Numbered from the stretch's first letter, positions 28,482 to 40,036 are shown. The stretch: 64,000 nt of DNA from Prochlorococcus sp. AG-418-O03 (GCA_003213855.1 QCMJ01000003.1:62001-126000), one strand, 5' to 3'. The notes: a model not told the origin generated them from the sequence alone. Numbers and translations: made by a program.

Positions 28482-29612
28482 TCAATTTTCAAAAACTTTA
28501 TTTTGAAGAACAACTCCTTGATCGCTTAATAAACATCCAGAAATGAGTTCATCCTCTTTATCTAATTTAATTACACCATCTTTTATAAATGGTGTAATCA
28601 AAGATGTTAAGTTCTTAGCATAAAGTGAACTTGCATCATAAGGAACTGAAGAGGGTAATTCTCCAGCTCCTATAAGTTTTACCCCATCTTTGATAATAGT
28701 TTCATTTGATTTTGTTCCTTCGCAGTTCCCTCCCTGCGAAACTGCTAAATCAATAACTACTGCACCAGGCCTCATTTTTTCAATCATGGGAGAGTCTATT
28801 AAAACAGGAGCCTTTTTACCTAGAACTTGCGCAGTACATATAGCAACATCAGCTTCAGATAAATATTTAGTTAAAGTTGCCTTCTGTTTTGAGAGGAATT
28901 CGGGTGTTACAGCTTTTGCATAACCACCTGCCTCTGCTGGCTTTTCCTCAACTACAGGAAGTTCTATAAATCTTGCTCCGAGGGACTCTACTTGTTCTTT
29001 AACAGCAGGTCTAATATCAGATACAAATACTATTGCTCCAAGTCTTTTTGCTGTCGCAACTGCCTGTAATCCTGCAACGCCTCCACCAAGAACCACTACT
29101 TTGGCAGGTTGGACTGTCCCTGCTGCAGTCATAAGCATTGGAAAATATCTATCTAATTCACTTGCAGCCAAAAGAACTGCTTTATATCCAGCAATATTGG
29201 CCTGTGAAGAAAGAACATCAGAAGATTGAGCTCTACTAATCCTCGGAAGCAACTCTAATGATAAAGCTGAAATCTTATTACTATTTATAATACTAAGAAG
29301 CTCCTTATTACCATATGGGTTAAGAAGACCAAGAAGAACAGCGCCTTTCTTTAATTTAGTTAAATTATCCTGTGATGGAGTTTGGACACAAAATATTAAG
29401 TCGGCTTCACCCCAAATTTTTTGATCTAAGTTATTTATTATTGTTCCGCCCGATTCTTCATATGATAAGTCACTAAATCCTGATAATATTCCTGCTGAAC
29501 TTTCAATATAAACATCACATCCAAGGCTTTTTAATTTCTTTACCGCTTCTGGTGTAGCTGAAACTCTCCTTTCACCAGAGCTTGTTTCGGAAGGAATAAG
29601 TATCTTTGTCAA
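28482..29612 (-). CDS. pntAA: NAD(P) transhydrogenase alpha subunit, soluble part
   Basis: 376 aa; ERRVSATPEAVKKL, VVLGGGVAGLQAVATAKRLGA. Confidence 0.95.
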   Translation of the reverse strand: MTKILIPSETSSGERRVSATPEAVKKLKSLGCDVYIESSAGILSGFSDLSYEESGGTIINNLDQKIWGEADLIFCVQTPSQDNLTKLKKGAVLLGLLNPYGNKELLSIINSNKISALSLELLPRISRAQSSDVLSSQANIAGYKAVLLAASELDRYFPMLMTAAGTVQPAKVVVLGGGVAGLQAVATAKRLGAIVFVSDIRPAVKEQVESLGARFIELPVVEEKPAEAGGYAKAVTPEFLSKQKATLTKYLSEADVAICTAQVLGKKAPVLIDSPMIEKMRPGAVVIDLAVSQGGNCEGTKSNETIIKDGVKLIGAGELPSSVPYDASSLYAKNLTSLITPFIKDGVIKLDKEDELISGCLLSDQGVVLQNKVFEN

Positions 29613-29739
29613 TTTATTTATTTTTTTAACATACTAAATATAAATTGAAGAAAGTCAAAAGTCTTGGATTTTTGTTAAAAATATATTTTCTTTTCTATAA
29701 AAAATAGCTATCTAGAATATATAAGTACTAAATAATCCA

Positions 29740-30318
29740 ATGAGTATAAAAGCAATCGAATGTCCTGATGGAGTGTGCCACAGTCATCATGGTGGTCATG
29801 CTGTTCCAAGACAAACTATGCAGAAAAATCTAGAAAAGCATGGTAAAGACTGGTGCGAGAAATTAGCAGAGAGAATTTATGAAATGTCAGTTGATACCTA
29901 TTCACAGACAGTCATGCCCAGCCTTCACTCAGCAGGTTGGCAAAGAAGACATTTAGATTGGGAATTTAAGTTAGCAGAAAATGATTCTGAACCTGATGAA
30001 GCTCTTGTTGAAGGAATTATTAATGCCACCGAAAGCTTTCTAAGGAGTAGTGAGGTTCATCGATTATTTATTCAAGAATTAGTTCAGGGCACATTCGAGG
30101 AAGCAAATGACAAAAAAATAATTTCTAAAGCAATAAAATCTATCATTGAAGAAGAAATTGTTAGTTCACTAAGAGAAAAGAAAGAAACTCTTTTAAAGAA
30201 AATATCCGCAAAATTAATATCAGAAGAAAAAGTTAGCGAGGAACTTGCAATAAATTCAGCTAAAGAGGGTTTTGAGGAAGTTGAAAGGCTACTTGCAAAT
30301 CACAGCGAGGCAGTCTAA
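29740..30318 (+). CDS. Hypothetical protein with His-rich N-terminus (cyanobacterial)
   Basis: 192 aa; MSIKAIECPDGVCHSHHGGHAVPRQTM.... Confidence 0.75.
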   Translation: MSIKAIECPDGVCHSHHGGHAVPRQTMQKNLEKHGKDWCEKLAERIYEMSVDTYSQTVMPSLHSAGWQRRHLDWEFKLAENDSEPDEALVEGIINATESFLRSSEVHRLFIQELVQGTFEEANDKKIISKAIKSIIEEEIVSSLREKKETLLKKISAKLISEEKVSEELAINSAKEGFEEVERLLANHSEAV

Positions 30319-30472
30319 CTCTGTTTCTTTATATTTCCTTTATAATTAATACAAAAATACGCTCAAATATAAATTAAAGATTAAATTATTGTTTGGAAGT
30401 ACAAAGTTGTAACTTATTAGACAATACATAGGTTCTCTGATGTGTTTACCTATATACAACTTGAGGCTTTCA

Positions 30473-30697
30473 ATGGACAATTTCATTAGAAAAAGGATCG
30501 ACATAGCTACCTGTTGGGCTACCAACAGGATTTCTGCAATGGACACTTTAGAAAGGTATGAAGATAGTTATGCAATCGCTGAGGAATTTAGAGAGTGGAT
30601 ATTACATATTGGAGAAAAGAACGAAAATTTAAAAGATTCCGTTTTAAATTTCCCAAAGGAATTGAAAAAGTTATTAGATCAAAAAGTTAACGATTGA
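30473..30697 (+). CDS. Hypothetical protein
   Basis: MDNFIRKRIDIATCWATNRISAMDTLERYEDSY...; internal ATG preferred to 30440. Confidence 0.55.
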   Translation: MDNFIRKRIDIATCWATNRISAMDTLERYEDSYAIAEEFREWILHIGEKNENLKDSVLNFPKELKKLLDQKVND

Positions 30698-30776
30698 GTA
30701 ATAAATCTATAAAGTGAAATCCGCCTTACAATATTTGGGTTTGTTTATTATTATTAGAAGTGAAGTTTGCAAATAA

Positions 30777-32153
30777 ATGGAAAATAAAGAAAAAATTTCT
30801 AACGTAGAAAATGTTGTAATTATTGGTTCAGGACCTGCAGGTTATACTGCTGCAATTTATGCCGCAAGAGCGAATCTTCAACCATTGCTTGTAACAGGAT
30901 TTAATTCTGGTGGGATTCCTGGTGGGCAATTAATGACTACAACATTTGTTGAAAATTATCCAGGTTTCCCCGATGGAGTACTAGGTCCTGAATTAATGGA
31001 TCTAATGAAGGCTCAAGCAGAAAGGTGGGGCACTAATTTACACGAAAGTGATGTTGTCTCAATAAATACTGATTCACATCCTTTTGAATTAAAAACTTTA
31101 GAAGGAACTTTAAAATCTAACTCAATTATCATTGCAACTGGAGCAAGTGCAAATAGGTTAGGCATGATAAATGAAGATAAATTCTGGAGTAAAGGAATAA
31201 GCGCTTGTGCAATATGTGATGGGGCGACCCCACAATTTAGAGATGAAGAATTAGCTGTTATTGGAGGGGGCGACTCTGCATGTGAAGAAGCAGCATATCT
31301 CACAAAGTATGGAAGCAAAGTTCATTTGATTGTTAGATCAGAAAAATTAAGAGCTAGCGCAGCAATGGTAGATAGAGTAAAAGCTAATCCAAAGATAGAA
31401 ATTCATTGGAACACAAAAGTTGATAAAGCGGATGGTTCTGAATGGCTTGAGAAAATTGTAACTATTCACTCTCAAGAAGGCAAAAAGGAAATTAATATAA
31501 AAGGTCTTTTTTACGCCATAGGGCACACACCAAATACAAAGTTCTTAGACAACAAAATTGATTTAGATAATAAAGGATATATTGCTTGCAAATCAGGAAG
31601 ACCAGAAACATCTATAGAAGGCATTTTTGCAGCAGGTGATGTTGTTGATTCTGAATGGAGACAAGGAGTTACCGCGGCAGGAACTGGATGTATGGCAGCA
31701 TTAGCTACTGAAAGATGGCTAGCCGAGAAAAACTTGGCAAAAACTATAGTCCGAGAAACACCCGAACCAGAAAAAAAACTTAATTCATCAGATTTTAATG
31801 AAGAAGAAGTTAATGAAGATACTTTCGATTCAAATTCTGAATGGCAAAAAGGCAGTTATGCATTAAGAAAACTTTATCACGAGAGTAAAAAACCTATCTT
31901 AGTAATCTTTAGTTCTCCAAGCTGCGGCCCATGTCATGTTTTGAAACCTCAGTTAAAAAGGGTAATTAAGGAACTTGATGGTGCAGTGCTTGGCGTTGAA
32001 ATAGATATTGATAAAGATCAAGATATTGCAAAACAAGCTGGTATTAACGGCACACCAACAGTTCAACTTTTTAAAGAAAAATTATTAAAAAAACAATGGC
32101 AAGGTGTCAAACAAAGAAGTGAGTTTAAAGAAGCGATAAAAAATATTATTTAA
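30777..32153 (+). CDS. trxB: NADPH-thioredoxin reductase with C-terminal thioredoxin domain (NTRC)
   Basis: 458 aa; CAICDG redox motif, GGGDSACEEA, C-terminal SSPSCGPCHVL thioredoxin motif. Confidence 0.95.
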   Translation: MENKEKISNVENVVIIGSGPAGYTAAIYAARANLQPLLVTGFNSGGIPGGQLMTTTFVENYPGFPDGVLGPELMDLMKAQAERWGTNLHESDVVSINTDSHPFELKTLEGTLKSNSIIIATGASANRLGMINEDKFWSKGISACAICDGATPQFRDEELAVIGGGDSACEEAAYLTKYGSKVHLIVRSEKLRASAAMVDRVKANPKIEIHWNTKVDKADGSEWLEKIVTIHSQEGKKEINIKGLFYAIGHTPNTKFLDNKIDLDNKGYIACKSGRPETSIEGIFAAGDVVDSEWRQGVTAAGTGCMAALATERWLAEKNLAKTIVRETPEPEKKLNSSDFNEEEVNEDTFDSNSEWQKGSYALRKLYHESKKPILVIFSSPSCGPCHVLKPQLKRVIKELDGAVLGVEIDIDKDQDIAKQAGINGTPTVQLFKEKLLKKQWQGVKQRSEFKEAIKNII

Positions 32154-32162
32154 TGTAAATGT

Positions 32163-32429
32163 TTACTTATTATTCCTCTTAGGATTATTTTTATTAGTTG
32201 TAGGTTTAGCCCCTCCTGCATTTCTTTCTCTATAAGTTATCCTCCCTCTAGAAAGATCATAAGGACTTATCTCAACTAACACTTTGTCTCCAGCTAATAA
32301 TTTAATTCTAAATTTAGTCAATTTACCCGCAGCTCTACATAAACACTGATGACCTTCAGGCTGTTCTAAGGTAACCAAATAAAATCCATTCCCCTGCTCT
32401 TTTTCTATTACACCCGAAGTTTCAATCAT
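32163..32429 (-). CDS. infA: Translation initiation factor IF-1
   Basis: 88 aa; GVIEKEQGNGFYLVTLE, DKVLVEISPYDLSRGRITYR. Confidence 0.95.
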   Translation of the reverse strand: MIETSGVIEKEQGNGFYLVTLEQPEGHQCLCRAAGKLTKFRIKLLAGDKVLVEISPYDLSRGRITYRERNAGGAKPTTNKNNPKRNNK

Positions 32430-32521
32430 TAATTAATCTTTTACTAAGTTCATATTATCAGAAAAAGATTGGCCAAAATTGATTTAAGAAAAATTACATC
32501 AGTAAAAATACTAAATGCAAT

Positions 32522-32734
32522 TCAAATTGAAAATTTAATTTCATTTATTATTTGAAGTTGACCATAATAAAAATTTGCTTTCGCAATTTTTTCAGAATCT
32601 TTTAATTGATCAAAAAAAACAAACCCAAGGCTTTCCCATAATGAAGATCCGCAAACATTATTCAATTCATTTTTTGCTTCTTTTGCAAAATTATCTAGTT
32701 TTCGTTCTAGATTTTTAAATTTAGAAACTGACAT
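32522..32734 (-). CDS. Hypothetical protein
   Basis: 70 aa from ATG at 32734 (MSVSKFKNLERKLDNF...). Confidence 0.6.
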   Translation of the reverse strand: MSVSKFKNLERKLDNFAKEAKNELNNVCGSSLWESLGFVFFDQLKDSEKIAKANFYYGQLQIINEIKFSI

Positions 32735-32787
32735 AATCAAAAATATTTCATAGTACAAATATACTATAAAAATCCAGAATTGCAATA

Positions 32788-33750
32788 TTAAAAAGGTAAT
32801 CTCTTTTTTTCTTCAATATTTAGATCTGCTTCCATTTCCCTTAGTCTTTTAAGTATTTGTTGGTAGTACTCCTTTATATAACTCTCTAGTGAGGTCATAT
32901 CTTCTTTTTTAAGTTCCAATATTTCGTAAGTTTTGCTCATGTCAGCATCTAATGATTCACCACTACTAGTTACTTCAGCAAAAGCCAATCTTTCAGCAAC
33001 ATTTAAAGAGTCTTGAAAAAAGGAAACTACTTTTTGAGTGATGCTAATAAGGAAGGGGGAAACTCTAAAAATTTTCGCCTTTTTTTCACTAAATTTTTCA
33101 CATAGAGATATAACTTCGTTTGAATCCCATGCTTTGGGACCTACTAATGGCAATGATCTTCTGTAAGTTTTTGGATTATTTACTGCTGCTACAACAACTT
33201 TCGCCATATCTTGGGTATTCATATAAGCAATTTTAGTGGGGGTGCCACTCATCCATACTGCTTGACTATCCAAGATTGGGATAGCGAATTGACCAATAAC
33301 CCCTTGCATAAAAGCTGCACATTTGAAAATTGTATATTCTAAATCTGATTTCTCAAGAAGTTTTTCAGTGCAAAATTTGACATCCATTAAAGGAACATTT
33401 CTAAACTTTTCTGTTAAAAGAATTGAAAGGAATATTACCCTTTTTACATTTAAAGATTCACAAGCATTAAATAAATTAAGTTTTCCGTCCCAATCTATTT
33501 CATAAATACTTTTAGGATCATCTGGCCTACTAGTCGCTGCATCAATAACTACTTCAATATCCTGCAATGCATATTCAACATCAGAAGAATTTAATAAATT
33601 ACCTTTAGTTAGTTCACAACCCCACTCTTGAAGAAAGGATGCTTTTCTTGGGTTTCTTACAAAGCATCTAACTTCATGTCCATCTTCTATAGCCAGCTTA
33701 GCAATTTGCCTCCCAAGTGTCCCTGTTGCTCCTACTAAAAGAATCTTCAT
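32788..33750 (-). CDS. ycf39: NAD(P)-binding atypical SDR (NmrA/Ycf39 family)
   Basis: 320 aa; MKILLVGATGTLGRQIAKLA. Confidence 0.9.
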   Translation of the reverse strand: MKILLVGATGTLGRQIAKLAIEDGHEVRCFVRNPRKASFLQEWGCELTKGNLLNSSDVEYALQDIEVVIDAATSRPDDPKSIYEIDWDGKLNLFNACESLNVKRVIFLSILLTEKFRNVPLMDVKFCTEKLLEKSDLEYTIFKCAAFMQGVIGQFAIPILDSQAVWMSGTPTKIAYMNTQDMAKVVVAAVNNPKTYRRSLPLVGPKAWDSNEVISLCEKFSEKKAKIFRVSPFLISITQKVVSFFQDSLNVAERLAFAEVTSSGESLDADMSKTYEILELKKEDMTSLESYIKEYYQQILKRLREMEADLNIEEKKRLPF

Positions 33751-33807
33751 ATTTAAGACTTACTTAACTTGTAGACAATAACTAAATTTGTGATGTATTC
33801 GTGAGAA

Positions 33808-33906
33808 TCAATCTCCTTGAAACTTTAATAATAATGCTCCACCAACCAATCCTATTGGTATCAGTATCCAAAAAACTGCCGCGATACTAAAGATTTCTTT
33901 TGCCAT
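33808..33906 (-). CDS. petM: Cytochrome b6f complex subunit PetM
   Basis: 32 aa: [32 protein letters not shown]. Confidence 0.93.
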
Positions 33907-33998
33907 AGTAAAATTCAATGATTACTATAATTTACATTCAATATACAATTTTTTGTTAAAAAAGTAGATAATGCAAATATCTTGAAAATTTTGAATAT

Positions 33999-34946
33999 AT
34001 GAATAATAATTTTGAAAAAAGTATTAATCTCCCTAATTTCTGGGATTGGAATGGTTTTAAAGTTTGTTGGAGTGTTTCAGGCGAAGATAATGAAATTCCA
34101 ATTATCTTTCTTCATGGATTTGGCGCCAGTCGAAAACATTGGAGGAACAATATAGAATATTTTGCAAAAAGGAATTGTGCCTCATATTCTTTAGATTTAA
34201 TAGGATTTGGAGATTCAGAACAACCTGGGATAAGACAAATTGGAAAATTAAATAATAAAATTTGGTGTAATCAAGTGAAAGATTTTATTTCACAGGTAAT
34301 AAGACCAAAGAACTCTGGGAAAGTAATTCTTATTGGCAATTCACTAGGATCATTGGTGGCTTTAACATGTGCTGTTACATTTGACGATCAGATTGCAACA
34401 GTTATTGCATCGCCTCTGCCAGATCGAATTCAAGAAAATAAAAAATCCAAAACAAAAAAATCATCATTTATAAAATTTCAAGATAAATTTATAAGAATAT
34501 TTTTTATATTTTTCCCTTTAGAGATTATTTTATTTTTAATAACAAAATTAGGCGTTATAAAACTGGGATTAAATTCTGCCTATTTCAAAAAAGACAATAT
34601 TGATGGCGAACTAATAGATTTGGTAACAAAACCAGTATTAAGAAAAACTTCAGCTAGATCATTAAGAGCAATGTGCATTGGAATGTCTTCAAGAGATGAA
34701 AAATTTCAAGCTTCTTACCTTTTGAGAAAACTATGCGCCTCAAAAAAAGTTCCTTTTTTATTGATTTGGGGAGAAAAAGATAATTTCATACCTTTGTTTG
34801 TTGGTAAAAAGATTGCAAATTTCCATAGATGGGTAAAATTAAAAATAGTATCCAATTCAGGGCATTGTATCCATGATGAAGATCCATCAGTATTCAATAA
34901 AATTTCTTATGAATGGATTAGAGATTTAAAATCTTTTAAAATATGA
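33999..34946 (+). CDS. Alpha/beta hydrolase
   Basis: 315 aa; [24 protein letters not shown]. Confidence 0.88.
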   Translation: MNNNFEKSINLPNFWDWNGFKVCWSVSGEDNEIPIIFLHGFGASRKHWRNNIEYFAKRNCASYSLDLIGFGDSEQPGIRQIGKLNNKIWCNQVKDFISQVIRPKNSGKVILIGNSLGSLVALTCAVTFDDQIATVIASPLPDRIQENKKSKTKKSSFIKFQDKFIRIFFIFFPLEIILFLITKLGVIKLGLNSAYFKKDNIDGELIDLVTKPVLRKTSARSLRAMCIGMSSRDEKFQASYLLRKLCASKKVPFLLIWGEKDNFIPLFVGKKIANFHRWVKLKIVSNSGHCIHDEDPSVFNKISYEWIRDLKSFKI

Positions 34947-35467
34947 AACATACATTATCAGTTCTTGTAGAAGACGAATCTGGAGCCTTGAGTAGAATCT
35001 CAGGTCTCTTTGCTAGAAGGGGATTCAACATAGATAGCCTTGCAGTAGGACCTGCAGAATCCAAAGGGATTTCAAGGTTAACAATGGTAGTAGAAGGTGA
35101 TGATGAAACTCTTCAACAAATGACTAAGCAGCTTAATAAGTTGTTTAATGTTCTGGGAGTTGTAGATTTTACTAATCTCGCAGCTGTTGAGAGGGAATTG
35201 ATGTTACTAAAAGTCTCATCAAAAGAAGATACCAGGAGTAATATCCTTGATATAGTGCAAATTTTCCGTGCAAAAGTTGTTGATGTATCAGATATGGCCT
35301 TAACTCTCGAGGTAGTTGGAGATCCTGGGAAGTTAGTTGCTCTAGAGAAATTACTCGAGCCATACGGCATCCTTGAGATAGCGAGAACTGGTAAGGTAGC
35401 TCTTAAACGCTCTTCAGGAGTTAATACAGAAATGTTGAAAATAAACAAATATTCTCTAGAAATTTAA
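34943..35467 (+). CDS. ilvH: Acetolactate synthase small subunit
   Basis: 174 aa; [31 protein letters not shown]. Confidence 0.97.
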   Translation: MKHTLSVLVEDESGALSRISGLFARRGFNIDSLAVGPAESKGISRLTMVVEGDDETLQQMTKQLNKLFNVLGVVDFTNLAAVERELMLLKVSSKEDTRSNILDIVQIFRAKVVDVSDMALTLEVVGDPGKLVALEKLLEPYGILEIARTGKVALKRSSGVNTEMLKINKYSLEI

Positions 35468-36075
35468 TTAATTATCTGGACCGCCTTGATGTAGTCTTCT
35501 TTATTAATTTTTTTGAGTACATCTAATCCTTTTATAATTTTCCCAAAAATTGAATATCTTCCATCTAATTCTGGGATATTAGTAGTTACAAAGAAGAATT
35601 CCGTTGATGAAGACTTATTGTTACCGCTCTTAACCATAGCAATTGAACCATTCTCAAAAGTATTAACTAAATTTTCAGTTTCGTTAGGATTTTTTATTTG
35701 ATAGTTATATCTTGGTTTACTTTCTTCTTTGAATTTTATTTCTAAAGGTATTAAGGGACTTGTCTTATTCAGGTTTTGATTTCGTTCAAAATAAAATTTA
35801 TTTTTTGGATTAACACCACCATGAACAAACCTTATTTGGGTAAAATTTATTATTTTATAAAATTTTTGATTTACATAAATATAATTGTTTATGTTTTCCA
35901 GAAAGTTTGATACTGTTACTGGGTTATCTTTACCAAATAATTCAACCTCAAAATCACCTTTTGTAGTTTTAAAATTAACTATTTTATTACTCTGAATACA
36001 ACTTAATCTGAGTTTTTTGCAGTAATAATTTGAATCAAACTTGTTTTTATAACTACAAGCTTGAAACAAAAACAA
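35464..36075 (-). CDS. Cyclophilin-type peptidyl-prolyl cis-trans isomerase (lipoprotein-like)
   Basis: 203 aa; [58 protein letters not shown]. Confidence 0.9.
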   Translation of the reverse strand: MFLFQACSYKNKFDSNYYCKKLRLSCIQSNKIVNFKTTKGDFEVELFGKDNPVTVSNFLENINNYIYVNQKFYKIINFTQIRFVHGGVNPKNKFYFERNQNLNKTSPLIPLEIKFKEESKPRYNYQIKNPNETENLVNTFENGSIAMVKSGNNKSSSTEFFFVTTNIPELDGRYSIFGKIIKGLDVLKKINKEDYIKAVQIIN

Positions 36076-36116
36076 AACCTGTATAAAAGATAATGTTCTT
36101 ATAAAATATTTTTTTT

Positions 36117-36674
36117 TTATTTTAAGCCCTCCAAATTTACATCCAAAAATTTAGCCAGACGAGCTCCTTCTTCTTCAACTTGAAGCAGTGGTTTAAGTTC
36201 ACCTGCACCGCTTAAAGGGAGAGGTTTTTTTCTACCTTTTAATACTAAAGCAATTCTTCTTCTAGGATTAAATCCCTCACTAATATCCAACTTTACCGAT
36301 TTAATTTCATCAAAATTCAATTTAACTTCAATATCTTTAAATAATCCTTTTCTTTTTATTTCCACAGATTTTGATGATTTATCAAAATAGTTACTTCCTG
36401 ACCCAAAGTTTATGTAAACCAAATACCACAAGTAAAAATTTAATAAATTGGCTATTACTCCGTATGCTCCCATTATTATCCCTTGAGGGATAAACAATAA
36501 AGTGGAAGGATTTCCTAAAGGTAATAAATCCCTTCCTGTGTAGCTAGATATAGAGGCCAAAAGAAAACCAATCCCTCCTATCGTTAACATTCCTCCTATA
36601 ATGTAATTTGAAATTTTTCTTGATCCACCAATTTTTTGTTCGATTTTATCGAAAGACGTGAGGTCTGAATTCAT
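36117..36674 (-). CDS. ycf4: Photosystem I assembly protein Ycf4
   Basis: 185 aa; GGIGFLLASISSYTGRDLLP, FIPQGIIMGAYG. Confidence 0.95.
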   Translation of the reverse strand: MNSDLTSFDKIEQKIGGSRKISNYIIGGMLTIGGIGFLLASISSYTGRDLLPLGNPSTLLFIPQGIIMGAYGVIANLLNFYLWYLVYINFGSGSNYFDKSSKSVEIKRKGLFKDIEVKLNFDEIKSVKLDISEGFNPRRRIALVLKGRKKPLPLSGAGELKPLLQVEEEGARLAKFLDVNLEGLK

Positions 36675-36856
36675 TTTTATCTTTTTTTAGAGCCTAATTC
36701 AGATAATTTAACAAACTAAGGGAGTATTCTTACCTAATTTTTAATAAAAAAGTCAGGAAAGCTTTACAAGGCATTTCAGATATACAAATATTTCCCCACA
36801 TTACTCTCAATCTTTGTTACAGTCACTGCGTATCCCGAAGCTAAAAACGATTTCTC

Positions 36857-37933
36857 ATGACGATCGCAGTTGGTAGCGCCCCACAAAGAGGATGGTTTGA
36901 TGTCCTCGATGATTGGCTGAAGCGCGACCGCTTTGTATTTATTGGTTGGTCCGGACTACTTCTACTTCCTTGTGCATATCTTGCTATAGGTGGTTGGTTC
37001 GTCGGAACAACATTTGTTACCTCCTGGTACACACACGGAGTTGCAAGCTCATACCTTGAAGGTTGTAACTTTTTAACAGCAGCTGTAAGCACCCCTGGTG
37101 ATGCCATGGGACACAGTCTTCTATTTTTATGGGGTCCAGAGGCCCAAGGTAGTTTCGTAAGATGGCTACAACTTGGTGGTCTTTGGAACTTTGTTGCATT
37201 ACATGGAGTATTTGGCCTAATTGGTTTTATGCTTCGTCAGTTTGAAATTGCTGGCCTTGTTGGAATTAGACCATACAACGCATTAGCTTTCTCAGCAGTA
37301 ATTGCAGTATTCACAAGTATTTTCCTTATTTACCCCTTAGGACAGCATAGTTGGTTCTTTGCACCTTCATTCGGAGTTGCAGCAATCTTCCGTTATATTC
37401 TGTTCATTCAAGGTTTTCACAATATTACTCTAAACCCATTCCATATGATGGGAGTTGCTGGAATTCTTGGTGGTGCTCTTCTTTGCGCTATACATGGAGC
37501 TACAGTACAAAATACTTTATATGAAGATACAAGTATTTATACAGATGGTAAGGTTCAAAGTTCAACATTTAGAGCTTTTGACCCAACTCAAGAAGAAGAA
37601 ACTTATTCAATGATTACAGCGAATAGATTCTGGAGTCAAATCTTCGGTATTGCTTTCTCAAACAAGCGTTTCTTACATTTCTTGATGCTATTTGTACCTG
37701 TTATGGGTATGTGGACATCTTCAATTGGTATTGTCGGCCTAGCACTAAATTTAAGAGCTTATGATTTTGTAAGCCAAGAAATCCGTGCAGCAGAAGATCC
37801 AGAATTTGAAACTTTCTATACAAAAAATATACTTTTGAACGAAGGTATGCGAGCATGGATGTCTTCTGTGGATCAACCACACGAAAACTTTGTATTCCCT
37901 GAGGAGGTTCTTCCACGTGGAAACGCCCTTTAA
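36857..37933 (+). CDS. psbD: Photosystem II D2 protein
   Basis: 358 aa; [41 protein letters not shown]. Confidence 0.99.
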   Translation: MTIAVGSAPQRGWFDVLDDWLKRDRFVFIGWSGLLLLPCAYLAIGGWFVGTTFVTSWYTHGVASSYLEGCNFLTAAVSTPGDAMGHSLLFLWGPEAQGSFVRWLQLGGLWNFVALHGVFGLIGFMLRQFEIAGLVGIRPYNALAFSAVIAVFTSIFLIYPLGQHSWFFAPSFGVAAIFRYILFIQGFHNITLNPFHMMGVAGILGGALLCAIHGATVQNTLYEDTSIYTDGKVQSSTFRAFDPTQEEETYSMITANRFWSQIFGIAFSNKRFLHFLMLFVPVMGMWTSSIGIVGLALNLRAYDFVSQEIRAAEDPEFETFYTKNILLNEGMRAWMSSVDQPHENFVFPEEVLPRGNAL

Positions 37934-39300
37934 TAATTTATTAAGAGCTCCGAACCAAAGTATTGAGGAAACTGGTTATGCCTGGTATGTAGGCAACGCT
38001 AGATTAATCAATTTATCTGGACGTTTATTAGGAGCTCACATTGCTCACTCTGGACTAATAGTCTTTTGGGCGGGAGCAATGATGCTCTTTGAGGTTAATC
38101 ATTTTACTTTTGATAAACCAATGTGGGAGCAAGGTTTAATCTGTATGCCACACGTTGCAATGTTTGGCTACGGAATAGGCCCAGGTGGTGAAGTTACTGA
38201 TATCATGCCTTTCTTCCAAGCAGGCGTGGTTCATTTGATAGCTTCCGCTGTGCTTGGTTTTGGTGGTATTTATCATTCATTAGCAGGTCCAGAAAAACTT
38301 GAAGAAGATTTTCCATTTTTCTCCACCGATTGGAGAGATAAAAATCAAATGACAAATATCCTTGGATATCATTTGATTGTTCTAGGTGTAGGTGCATTAG
38401 CATGGTCAGTAAACTGGTGTTTTATTGGTGGTGCATATGACACTTGGGCACCTGGTGGTGGTGAAGTCAGACTTGTAAATCCAACGTTAGATCCAAGAGT
38501 TATTCTTGGTTATCTATTCAGATCTCCATGGGGGGGGTGCTGGTTCAATAATCGGTGTTAACTCAATTGAAGATATTGTTGGCGGACATGTTTATGTGGG
38601 TATTACTGCAATTATTGGAGGAATATTCCATATCTTTACTAAACCTTTTGGATGGGCAAGAAGAGCATTCATCTGGAATGGTGAAGGACTATTAAGTTAT
38701 GCTCTAGGTGGAATTTGTGTTGCAAGTTTTATTGCTTCAACATTCATCTGGTTTAATAACACTGCTTACCCTTCCGAGTTTTATGGTCCAACAAATGCTG
38801 AAGCTTCACAGGCTCAAAGCTTTACTTTCCTTGTGAGAGATCAAAGAATTGGAGCTAACGTAGGTTCAACAATGGGACCAACTGGTCTAGGTAAGTATCT
38901 CATGAGATCTCCTACTGGTGAAATTATATTTGGTGGTGAAACAATGAGATTTTGGGATTTCAGAGGTCCATGGTTAGAGCCTTTAAGAGGACCTAACGGA
39001 TTAAGCCTCGAAAAAATCCAAAATGATATTCAGCCTTGGCAGGTAAGAAGAGCTGCTGAATATATGACTCATGCTCCTAACGCTTCTATCAACTCTGTTG
39101 GTGGAATTATTACTGAGCCTAATGCTGTTAACTTCGTTAATTTAAGACAATGGTTAGCTGCAGCTCAATTCTTCCTAGGATGGTTTACATTCATCGGTCA
39201 CCTTTGGCATGCTGGACGTGCTAGAGCAGCCGCTGCTGGTTTCGAAAAAGGAATCGACAGAAAGAGTGAACCAGCTCTAGAAATGCCTGATTTAGACTAA
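37917..39300 (+). CDS. psbC: Photosystem II CP43 protein; reading frame broken by one extra G in the run at 38530-38537
   Basis: GTG start 37917 after GAGGAGGT; frame 1 [15 protein letters not shown]...YLFRSPWGG then frame 2 [16 protein letters not shown]...EMPDLD. Span 1384 nt = 461 codons + 1 nt. Confidence 0.93.
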
Positions 39301-39320
39301 TTTCTATCTCATCAAAAAAG

Positions 39321-39347
39321 CCCTATCTTTTGATAGGGTTTTTTTTT
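39321..39347 (+). terminator. Rho-independent terminator of psbDC
   Basis: CCCTATCTTTTGATAGGGTTTTTTTTT. Confidence 0.9.
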
Positions 39348-39358
39348 GCTCAATTTTA

Positions 39359-39970
39359 TTATCTATATAAATTTCCCCTGAGCCATGGCAAACTTAAACC
39401 CATTACATTGCTGAAACAACCCTCTATTTTTTCTATATATTTACCGCCTATACCTTCCAAGGCAAATCCTCCGGCGCAATATAAAGGTTCGTTTGTGTCT
39501 ACATAACTCTTGATTTCCCAATCCTCCAAATTAGAAAAATAAACTCTTGAACTTACTGTTTTTTTTATTACTTCTGTGATTTTAAATATTTTGGAAGTTG
39601 AATCAAAATTCCCAATTATTAGAGTATGACCAGTATGTAAAAATCCAAATTCTCCAGACATTTTTTTCCATCTAATAAATGCCTCCTCTTTATTAGATGG
39701 TTTTCCATAAGCTTCTCCTTTAAATTCAAAAATTGAATCGCACCCAAGTATTTCCAAAGGACCATAATTAAATTCTTCGGGCAATAATTTGTTTTGAATA
39801 TTTTCAGATAAACTATTAGCCTTTTGAAAAGATAATTCCAAAGCTAAATTAAATATATTCTCTTCTCGAATAGTAGTTTCATCAAAGTCACTTGATATTT
39901 GGATAAATTCGATTTGACAATTTTCTAGTAATTTCTTTCTAGATTGAGAAGCAGAGGCTAGAATTAACAC
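39359..39970 (-). CDS. maf: Maf-like nucleotide pyrophosphatase
   Basis: 203 aa; [28 protein letters not shown]. Confidence 0.95.
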   Translation of the reverse strand: MLILASASQSRKKLLENCQIEFIQISSDFDETTIREENIFNLALELSFQKANSLSENIQNKLLPEEFNYGPLEILGCDSIFEFKGEAYGKPSNKEEAFIRWKKMSGEFGFLHTGHTLIIGNFDSTSKIFKITEVIKKTVSSRVYFSNLEDWEIKSYVDTNEPLYCAGGFALEGIGGKYIEKIEGCFSNVMGLSLPWLRGNLYR

Positions 39971-40036
39971 AAATTTTTTACCAAATTATAATTCAATTTA
40001 ATAATTAATAAATTTTAAAATTAATATAAATTACTA

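Noticed and set aside
35113-35448. 111-aa minus-strand ORF
   Set aside because: Antisense to ilvH.
37890-38561. Separate 223-aa ORF starting MYSLRRFF
   Set aside because: 5' half of psbC with an out-of-place upstream start; the real start is the GTG at 37917.
38506-39300. Separate 264-aa ORF starting [11 protein letters not shown]
   Set aside because: It is the 3' half of psbC after the apparent frameshift; the first residues come from the wrong frame of the 5' half.
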